Shown: one piece after another, positions 7,295 to 11,311 of the stretch
Numbering within the stretch: position 1 is the first letter of the stretch
Layout: every line of letters begins with the position of its first letter
From: Candidatus Altarchaeota archaeon
GTDB lineage: Archaea > Altiarchaeota > Altiarchaeia > IMC4 > QMZM01
Reading direction: 5' to 3'
Assembly (NCBI GenBank): GCA_018897475.1
Contig: JAHIKS010000072.1
Location: 1-11,311 of the forward strand
DNA length: 11,311 nucleotides
Position numbers and translations under genes: made by a program
The notes under the pieces: model-generated
The model's database searches: none
What the model was told of the DNA's origin: nothing
What the model saw: the letters and a program-made list of their open reading frames with translations, nothing else

Positions 7295-7305
7295 CTTAAT
7301 AGGTT
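7286..7305 (+). repeat. flanking direct repeat, left copy
   Basis: The sequence AAGTTTTGACTTAATAGGTT covers the last codons and stop of the membrane protein gene. The copy at 9182-9202 differs only by one extra A. Confidence 0.8.
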
Positions 7306-7360
7306 CTGAATGTGAACTACATCTCCCAAAAAACCTACGGCTTTTGGAAGGAGCTTCCTG
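7300..7360 (-). ncRNA. probable tnpB right end and 3' part of its guide (omega) RNA
   Basis: On the minus strand the last tnpB codons contain a GGAAG-CTCC-TTCC type hairpin (7346-7358). They are followed by a longer one (7326-7347) made of CCAAAAGCC pairing with GGTTTTTTGG, which contains the TAG stop. GTAGTTCACA comes next. In studied TnpB systems the guide RNA overlaps the tnpB 3' end and right end, and its variable guide is the flanking DNA. By analogy the guide here would come from about 7285-7310, but its exact start is not determined. Confidence 0.5.
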
Positions 7361-8519
7361 TTTCCTCGACAAAACTTGCCACATGACCGAAATCTTGTAG
7401 TAGAGGTCTCATCTCCGCAGGCGTATGTTCGGACAATCCCTGCCCTACCTCAATAAGAGCCTTATTCAATATGTTTATAGCAGCATTGTGGTCTCTATCC
7501 ATCACCAAGCCACAGGTCGGACATCTATGCTCCCGAACCCATATCTGCTTGTAGACGTGCTGACCGCATCTGCTACACATCTGTGTTGTGTTCTTCGGGT
7601 CTACCTTCACGAATGTCCTACCAGCACCCTCCGCCTTGTAGGACAGCATACTTATGAAGGACGACCATGAAGAGTCTGCCGTGTTCTTGGCGTTGTAGGC
7701 AGACTCCATCATCTCCTTTACTGCCAAGTCTTCCACCACTATCAAGTCGTAGTTCTCGATATAGTAGCGTGATAGTTTGTGTAGGAAGTCCCCTCTCTTG
7801 TCGGCTATCCTTTCATGGACTCTGGCCAGTTTGTACCTCTGCCGTAGTTTATTCATTGAGCCACGCTTCTTCTTTGATAGCCTTCTCTGCTCTCTCTTGA
7901 GCTTCTTCTCCAGTTCCAACAGCGTGTGTGGGTGTTCTACTACCTCTCCGTTGCTGTCGGTCAGGTAGTTCTGGATGTTCAGGTCTATACCTATCTTCTT
8001 GCCTGTAGTGCCTAACTTCTCCTGTTCTGCTTCAACTGAGAAGGTTGCAAACCACTTTCCGCTATCGGTTCGCTTCACATAGACCTGCTTTATATTGCCT
8101 TTTATCTCCCGATGTAGCTTTATGGGTATTGAATCAATCTTTGATAGTCTCAACTTGTTATCTATGATTGCAAAGCCTGTCTGGTTGTAGACAAAACACT
8201 TGTTCCTACCGTACTTCTTGAACCTGAGTTTTCCAACCTTCCTACCACGCTCCTTTGCACCTCTAAGTCCCCGCAGGTTGGCGTAGAGTTGCCATAGGAC
8301 GTACTGCCTCGTCTTGGAGTGGACGTTCTCTAGGTTTGGATGCTTCTCTACTAGGGCAGGTATATGTGCCTGAAGGTCATATTTCCTAGGCACTTTGTCT
8401 ACATTCTTCCACTCTCCAAGAAAGTGGTTGTAGAGCTTCCTGCAACTATCCAAGACTTCTAGCATCTCCATTTCCTGTGTCTTGCTCGGGTAGAGCCTAA
8501 ATCGGTAGTTGCGGTTCAC
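7335..8519 (-). CDS. tnpB: TnpB RNA-guided nuclease (IS200/IS605 OrfB), apparently intact
   Basis: The 394-residue protein is full length for TnpB. It opens with the typical YRFRLYPSKTQE. The three RuvC-like acidic residues are visible: Asp179 in KKIGIDLN, Glu263 in LIVVEDLAV, and Asp343 in DRDHNAAINI. A zinc ribbon lies before the last motif (Cys315, Cys318, Cys333, Cys336). A Lys/Arg-rich segment at 205-242 is usual between RuvC parts. TnpB proteins cut DNA next to a short target-adjacent motif, guided by RNA from the element's right end, and help keep the element in place after excision. The start is GTG at 8517-8519, overlapping the TGA of the tnpA remnant (GTGA); the family N-terminus begins right there. 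All catalytic residues being present suggests recent or continuing function despite loss of tnpA. Confidence 0.93.
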   Translation of the reverse strand: MNRNYRFRLYPSKTQEMEMLEVLDSCRKLYNHFLGEWKNVDKVPRKYDLQAHIPALVEKHPNLENVHSKTRQYVLWQLYANLRGLRGAKERGRKVGKLRFKKYGRNKCFVYNQTGFAIIDNKLRLSKIDSIPIKLHREIKGNIKQVYVKRTDSGKWFATFSVEAEQEKLGTTGKKIGIDLNIQNYLTDSNGEVVEHPHTLLELEKKLKREQRRLSKKKRGSMNKLRQRYKLARVHERIADKRGDFLHKLSRYYIENYDLIVVEDLAVKEMMESAYNAKNTADSSWSSFISMLSYKAEGAGRTFVKVDPKNTTQMCSRCGQHVYKQIWVREHRCPTCGLVMDRDHNAAINILNKALIEVGQGLSEHTPAEMRPLLQDFGHVASFVEETGSSFQKP

Positions 8520-8656
8520 TTTCCTTGGCTTTCTACATATTTTTTCAGTTGGTCAAGAGTTACCTGACCTGTAGTTATCAGGCAATAACTCGGACTCCAG
8601 AAGCACTTTCCTGTTTTCTGAGTTTTGTCTCCGTAGTTTCGTAGTGGACAGGAACT
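8516..8656 (-). pseudogene. tnpA: 3' remnant of tnpA (Y1 transposase)
   Basis: A 46-codon open stretch on the minus strand ends in TGA at 8516-8518 and overlaps the tnpB start. It includes CFWSPSYCLITTGQ followed by VTLDQLKKYVESQGK. This matches the C-terminus of IS200/IS605 TnpA, where the family consensus is W-S-x-S-Y-F followed by a final helix with the catalytic tyrosine and a glutamine four residues on (YxxxQ, here YVESQ). The stretch is closed upstream by a stop (TAG at 8657-8659). The HUH metal-binding half of the enzyme is absent, as the hairpin repeat begins about 35 bases further up. The element therefore cannot supply its own transposase. Frame shifts near 8620-8660 are possible, because neighbouring frames also contain transposase-like fragments. 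Confidence 0.75.
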
Positions 8657-8689
8657 CTAACGGTTTTTGTGGCAGTAATGAATGAACTC

Positions 8690-8814
8690 ATATGTTAACT
8701 TAAGCCTGCAGTATATAATTACTTTTCCCGAGAGCACTGGAAAAGTGAAAACTAAGGGGCAATTCATCTATAGGCTAAAGCCTATGGGGTTCTTGCCCCA
8801 GTTCCTGTGAACTA
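8690..8814. repeat. long hairpin repeat, copy 2
   Basis: This is the first of two imperfect direct copies of about 125 bases. In order: ATATGTTAACTTAAG; TATATAATTAC; hairpin ACTTTTCC/GGAAAAGT (8721-8728 and 8739-8746, loop CGAGAGCACT); a 7-bp outer stem GGGGCAA/TTGCCCC (8756-8762 and 8793-8799). The outer stem encloses hairpin CTATAGGC-TAAA-GCCTATGG (8768-8787), which has one T-G wobble. GTTCCTGTGAAC (8801-8812) is a short palindrome at its end. It lies just upstream of the tnpA remnant and is best read as the left end of the tnpB element. Confidence 0.85.
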
Positions 8815-9041
8815 CCCCGACATAAATGTCGGGACGTCTAACCCCGACTCGGAGTTTCTGGACTCATTCCATGTGTAGGAAATCAAATGACGTTCCTTTT
8901 GGGAACGTGATTTATTTCGAATTTCACATTCGAAATATCTCCAGTTCGCGGGCTGGTTCATCTGCAGCCCCCGCCAGGTTTTGCTCCAAGGTTTTGTGAA
9001 GCTCACTGGACTTACTCTCCAACTGGGCTCTGCCCCTCTGG
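8815..9041. other. hairpin-dense non-coding block between the two long repeats
   Basis: Perfect hairpins follow one another: CCCGACA-TAAA-TGTCGGG (8816-8833), TTCC/GGAA (8867-8870 and 8878-8881), ACGTTCC/GGAACGT (8890-8896 and 8902-8908), ATTTCGAAT/ATTCGAAAT (8914-8922 and 8928-8936), and GCGGGCTG/CAGCCCCCGC with a two-base bulge (8948-8974). CTGGA/TCCAG (8858-8862 and 8939 on) could close the middle three into a junction. I see no convincing protein; the 101-codon minus-strand frame here is shaped by the palindromes. It is probably the body of a non-autonomous mobile element or a structured RNA. Confidence 0.6.
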
Positions 9042-9165
9042 ATATGTTTAACTTAGGTTCGCATATATAACTACTTTTCCCAAGAGCACTGGAAAAGTGA
9101 GAAAAATAAGTAAGCAATTCATCTATAGGCTAAAGCCTATAGTGTTCTTGCTTAATGGGAACTAA
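9042..9165. repeat. long hairpin repeat, copy 3
   Basis: The layout matches 8690-8814: ATATGTTTAACTTAGG; TATATAACTAC; hairpin ACTTTTCC/GGAAAAGT (9073-9080 and 9091-9098, loop CAAGAGCACT); outer stem TAAGCAA/TTGCTTA (9111-9117 and 9148-9154) around hairpin CTATAGGC-TAAA-GCCTATAG (9123-9142). The outer stem differs from copy 2 at three pairs, all compensated. The T-G wobble of copy 2 is a T-A pair here. This is the probable left end of the outer, non-autonomous element. Confidence 0.85.
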
Positions 9166-9181
9166 AAAGTTTTAACTTAAT

Positions 9182-9202
9182 AAGTTTTGAACTTAATAGG
9201 TT
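9182..9202 (+). repeat. flanking direct repeat, right copy, with tandem unit
   Basis: AAGTTTTGAACTTAATAGGTT repeats 7286-7305 with one extra A. A related unit, AAGTTTTAACTTAAT (9167-9181), lies directly before it in tandem. Its AT-rich sequence also sits about 20-55 bases upstream of the fbp ATG, so it may contain that gene's TATA element; AGGGG at 9210-9214 is a weak ribosome-binding candidate. Confidence 0.7.
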
Positions 9203-9221
9203 ATGTTTTAGGGGCAATGAC

Positions 9222-10112
9222 ATGACAACGCTAAAGGAGTATCTCGACACCACCGGCTGTGAGCAAACGCTAAAGGACTTGATTGAGCTTATCGCGAAGC
9301 AGGCCGGTCCGATAAGGGATGCATTCATATCGAACCAGAAATACACCGACACAGAAAACGTGTATGGGGAGACGCAGATTGCGCTGGACAAGTGGTCGGA
9401 CGCTCATCTCCTGAAGGTGCTTGAGAAATCCGGCCTCGTTAAAGAGCTTGCCTCCGAGGAACAGCCGGAGATTGTGGAATTGAATGGGGCAAAGGCGGGC
9501 TATGCGGTAACCATGGACCCGCTGGACGGTTCATCTCTGGTGCAGGTAAACCTTGCAGTCGGAACCATCATAGGGATATACGATGGCAAAGCCATGCAGG
9601 AGGGCAGGAACATGCTGGCTGCGATGTATATGCTCTACGGCCCAATGACAACGCTCACAGTCACGGTCAAGGAGGGCGTGCACATATTCGCGCTGAACGA
9701 CAAGGGCGAGTACATGATGATGGAGAAGGACATTCAGATACCCGAGGGGAAAATCTACGCAAGCGGGGCGCTTAAGAAAGACTGGCTCCCGAAGCACAAG
9801 GAATTCATAGAGTACCTTGAAGGCGAGGGATACAAGCTCAGGTACTCGGGGTCCTTTGTCGCGGACGTGCACCAGCTGCTCAAGTACGGCGGCATATTCT
9901 CTTATCCGGCGTTCGCGGGGCACGAGAACGGAAAGCTGAGGCTGCTCTTTGAGGCGAACCCCCTCGGTTTCATAATAACGCAGGCGGGCGGCAGGATAAG
10001 CGACGGAAGCCAGGACATTCTCACAATAACCCCGGAAAAACTCGACCACAGGGTTCCCATCTACATAGGCAGCAAGGGGGCTGTCGAAAAGATGGAGGAA
10101 ATGTTTAAATGA
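9222..10112 (+). CDS. fbp: fructose-1,6-bisphosphatase, class I
   Basis: The 296-residue protein removes the 1-phosphate from fructose 1,6-bisphosphate to give fructose 6-phosphate, the committed step of gluconeogenesis, in the cytosol. Class I motifs are clear: GETQIALDKWSD near 49-60, SEEQPE with metal-binding Glu79 and Glu80, MDPLDGSS (98-105) with Asp99 and Asp102, the substrate loop YSGSFVADVHQLLKYGG (208-224), and KLRLLFEANPLGFIITQAGG (238-257) with Glu244. Its length is slightly short of bacterial and eukaryotic enzymes (about 330), as in other compact archaeal versions. Many archaea use a bifunctional FBP aldolase/phosphatase instead; here two separate genes stand side by side. The aldolase starts 17 bases after its stop. 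The mobile region ends about 20 bases before its ATG, so its promoter may have been changed by the insertion. Confidence 0.95.
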   Translation: MTTLKEYLDTTGCEQTLKDLIELIAKQAGPIRDAFISNQKYTDTENVYGETQIALDKWSDAHLLKVLEKSGLVKELASEEQPEIVELNGAKAGYAVTMDPLDGSSLVQVNLAVGTIIGIYDGKAMQEGRNMLAAMYMLYGPMTTLTVTVKEGVHIFALNDKGEYMMMEKDIQIPEGKIYASGALKKDWLPKHKEFIEYLEGEGYKLRYSGSFVADVHQLLKYGGIFSYPAFAGHENGKLRLLFEANPLGFIITQAGGRISDGSQDILTITPEKLDHRVPIYIGSKGAVEKMEEMFK

Positions 10113-10113
10113 T

Positions 10114-10118
10114 GAGGT
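10114..10118 (+). promoter_or_regulatory. Shine-Dalgarno sequence of the aldolase gene
   Basis: GAGGT lies 11 bases before the ATG at 10130 and one base after the fbp stop. It is the clearest ribosome-binding site in the window and supports internal initiation within an fbp-aldolase transcript. Confidence 0.6.
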
Positions 10119-10129
10119 AAAAAATAAAA

Positions 10130-11041
10130 ATGGAAGAAAAGGACGTCAAGGTACCGGCCGATGTGCCGAAGGATATGAGGGACAAATACATCAAGAATTA
10201 CATGAAGATAACCCACGGCTCAGGACATCTGATGCTCTTTGCAGGGGACCAGAAAATCGAGCACCTCAACGGCGACATGTACGGGGAGGGGATACATCTG
10301 GATGATGCAGACCCGGAGCATCTGTTCAGGATAGCGAGCCAGGCAAAGATTGGCGTATTCGCCACACAGCGCGGCCTTGCTGCACTATACGGGGCAGACT
10401 ACAAGGACGTGCCCTATCTAATAAAGATTAATTCAAAGACGAACCTCGTGAAAACTGACCAGAGAGACCCCTACAACGGGAGCATATCCAACGTTGAGGA
10501 AGTCGTTGAGTTCAAGAAGAACTCCGGCATGAACATACTCGCAGTCGGATACACAATCTATCTGGGCAGCGAATACGAGGACGTAATGCTGAGGGAGGCG
10601 TCAAAGGTAGTGTATGAGGCGCACAAACACGGCCTCCTGTCGGTTCTCTGGATATACCCGAGAGGCAAGGCGGTGAAGGACGAGAAGGACCCGCATCTTA
10701 TCGCAGGAGCAACGGGAGTCGCAGCGTGCCTCGGGGCCGATTTTGTCAAAATCAACTACCCGAAGAAGGAGGGCGCGGAGTCAAAGGAGATATTCAAGGA
10801 GGCCGTGCATGCAGCAGGCAGGACGCACGTCGTCTGTGCCGGCGGGTCATCGACCGATGTCAGGGTCTTCCTACAAAGACTCCATGACCAGATAGAGAGC
10901 GGTGCGCGCGGCAATGCAACGGGGAGAAACATCCACCAGAAGAGCCTCAAGGAGGCGATAAGCATGTGCAACGCAATCTCGGCAATAACCGTCGAAAACA
11001 AGACGGTGGATGAGGCCCTGAAGATATACGAGAAGGGGTAG
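10130..11041 (+). CDS. fba: class I fructose-bisphosphate aldolase, archaeal DhnA type
   Basis: The 303-residue (beta/alpha)8-barrel protein is of the DhnA/archaeal class I aldolase family, which condenses dihydroxyacetone phosphate and glyceraldehyde 3-phosphate through a lysine Schiff base. The likely Schiff-base residue is Lys207 in GADFVKINYP. LMLFAGDQKIEHLN (34-47) holds the conserved Asp40, and VVCAGGSST (234-242) with GARGNATGRNIHQ (258-270) forms the phosphate-binding end of the barrel. The family also includes 2-amino-3,7-dideoxy-D-threo-hept-6-ulosonate synthases of aromatic biosynthesis. The neighbouring FBPase favours the glycolytic/gluconeogenic role, where this enzyme would make the FBPase substrate. 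The start is fixed by the ribosome-binding site at 10114-10118. A T-rich tract follows the stop. Confidence 0.88.
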   Translation: MEEKDVKVPADVPKDMRDKYIKNYMKITHGSGHLMLFAGDQKIEHLNGDMYGEGIHLDDADPEHLFRIASQAKIGVFATQRGLAALYGADYKDVPYLIKINSKTNLVKTDQRDPYNGSISNVEEVVEFKKNSGMNILAVGYTIYLGSEYEDVMLREASKVVYEAHKHGLLSVLWIYPRGKAVKDEKDPHLIAGATGVAACLGADFVKINYPKKEGAESKEIFKEAVHAAGRTHVVCAGGSSTDVRVFLQRLHDQIESGARGNATGRNIHQKSLKEAISMCNAISAITVENKTVDEALKIYEKG

Positions 11042-11049
11042 ATGCCCCC

Positions 11050-11074
11050 TCTTTTTTCTATTTTATTTCCTTTT
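11050..11074 (+). terminator. T-rich archaeal terminator after the aldolase gene
   Basis: Several T runs (TCTTTTTTC, TATTTTATTT, CCTTTT) begin nine bases after the aldolase stop, without a GC-rich hairpin. Archaeal RNA polymerase terminates on such tracts in the non-template strand. Confidence 0.6.
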
Positions 11075-11113
11075 CAATCAATGAGAGGAATCTAATCCAT
11101 CTAATTTAAAGAG

Positions 11114-11125
11114 AAACTTATAGTT
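11114..11125 (+). promoter_or_regulatory. TATA-like box before the terminal structured element
   Basis: AAACTTATAGTT resembles an archaeal BRE plus TATA element. It lies about 25-30 bases before the first stem of the 11141-11273 element, the spacing expected if that element is transcribed on the plus strand. No coding frame follows. Confidence 0.35.
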
Positions 11126-11140
11126 AAATGTTTTATCACA

Positions 11141-11273
11141 TTCTTCGGTCACGCACTGAAGAAGCTGGGGGGCTGGCTCGGGGATGTTAAATTCGGCTTT
11201 GCCGAATTTGACACGCTAGCAACCTGTAAGGGTTGCTTCGCGTCTCGCTTGAGATTTGGTTCCAGTCCCCCCC
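11141..11273 (+). ncRNA. compact multi-hairpin element, possible structured RNA
   Basis: A small hairpin, TTCTTC/GAAGAA (11141-11146 and 11158-11163), is followed by a GC-rich closing stem: GGGGGG and CTGG (11167-11176) pair with CCAG and CCCCCC (11262-11273) around one bulged T. Inside are three perfect hairpins: AAATTCGGC/GCCGAATTT (11189-11209, 3-base loop), AGCAACC/GGTTGCT (11218-11237) and TCTC/GAGA (11243-11254). I tested it against tRNA, 5S, RNase P and SRP RNA by eye: it lacks a T-loop, an anticodon arm and the conserved cores I know. It may be an unknown RNA or the end of a mobile element running out of the window. Strand is set only by the TATA-like box. Confidence 0.45.
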
Positions 11274-11311
11274 TACTAACTTCTCCAGTTTCTGAACCAC
11301 GTTGGTTTTCC

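Larger units (their letters stand above)
7286..9202 (-). mobile_element. IS200/IS605-type insertion region bounded by a 20/21-base direct repeat
   Basis: The stretch contains tnpB, a tnpA remnant and hairpin-rich ends, all on the minus strand. AAGTTTTGACTTAATAGGTT at 7286-7305 recurs at 9182-9202 with a single inserted A. A shared 10-base motif, TGTGAACTAC, lies at 7311-7320 and 8806-8815, each time directly followed by a hairpin (7326-7347 and 8816-8833). This suggests two right ends in the same orientation, hence two tandem elements: one from about 7311 to 8805 carrying tnpB, and a non-autonomous one from about 8806 to 9165. Exact termini and target site are inferred. IS200/IS605 insertion normally makes no target duplication, so the 20-base repeat is unexplained. 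Confidence 0.65.

Noticed and set aside
8582..8695. Minus-strand frame starting ATGAGTTCATTC that reads like a transposase N-terminus (TATKTVRVPVHY)
   Set aside because: It resembles openings of some archaeal OrfB proteins but is only 37 codons, stops early and overlaps the tnpA remnant in another frame. It could be a mosaic fragment; evidence is too thin for a separate feature.
8812..9117. 101-codon minus-strand open frame in the hairpin block
   Set aside because: Its sequence is dictated by consecutive palindromes, shows no protein-like pattern I recognise, and starts inside the ACTTTTCC hairpin. It could be a relic of a tnpB 3' end, but I cannot support that.
8690..9165. CRISPR array
   Set aside because: There are only two long imperfect repeats, each with internal hairpins and separated by one 227-base hairpin block, and no cas gene. 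Repeat and spacer sizes do not fit.
9531..10049. 172-codon minus-strand frame opposite fbp
   Set aside because: It lies wholly within the well-supported fbp gene and has no family features.
11167..11273. tRNA or tRNA with intron
   Set aside because: The closing stem resembles an acceptor stem, but there is no T-arm with a TTC-x-A loop, no anticodon arm of 5 bp plus 7 bases, and no D-arm pairing.

Overview
The window is archaeal. It encodes an acidic-stalk ribosomal protein P1 (L12) ending in a GLASLFG-type tail, a Taw3 wybutosine methyltransferase, an RtcB RNA ligase interrupted by an intein, a DhnA-type class I fructose-bisphosphate aldolase, and AT-rich TATA-like promoters with very short leaders. 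The lineage cannot be fixed from this sequence alone; a small-genome or DPANN-like archaeon is possible but unproven.

Layout. Positions 1-330 (minus): 5' part of an acylphosphatase gene that runs off the window. 421-1488 (minus): PLP-dependent class V aminotransferase. 1532-1696 (plus): a 54-residue ribbon-helix-helix-like protein. 1698-2000 (minus): ribosomal protein P1. 2001-2239: gap holding a possible structured (H/ACA-like) RNA. 2240-3211 (minus): membrane-anchored protein of unknown function. 3250-3831, 3849-6752 and 6749-7294 (plus): taw3, rtcB with a 498-residue intein, and a polytopic membrane protein, closely packed and probably co-transcribed. 7286-9202: an IS200/IS605-type insertion region on the minus strand with an intact tnpB, a 3' remnant of tnpA, and about 550 bases of hairpin-rich non-coding DNA built around two imperfect 125-base direct repeats. 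9222-10112 and 10130-11041 (plus): class I fructose-1,6-bisphosphatase and fructose-bisphosphate aldolase, a two-gene gluconeogenic unit. 11042-11311: T-rich terminator, then a TATA-like box and a compact multi-hairpin element, probably an RNA gene or mobile-element end.

Taw3 and RtcB both act on tRNA (wybutosine at position 37, and ligation of spliced tRNA halves), so that operon has a tRNA-maturation theme. FBPase and aldolase catalyse consecutive gluconeogenic steps (triose phosphates to FBP to fructose 6-phosphate). The insertion sits exactly between the membrane gene and fbp, and a 20-base sequence occurs on both sides of it, so these genes were probably adjacent before insertion.

The most unusual material is non-coding. 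A hairpin element occurs three times (about 371-425, 8690-8814, 9042-9165). The two long copies keep a 7-bp outer stem through three compensatory base-pair changes, which points to a selected fold. The simplest reading is that these are ends of two tandem IS200/IS605-type elements, the outer one a non-autonomous MITE-like element. A novel structured RNA is the alternative.
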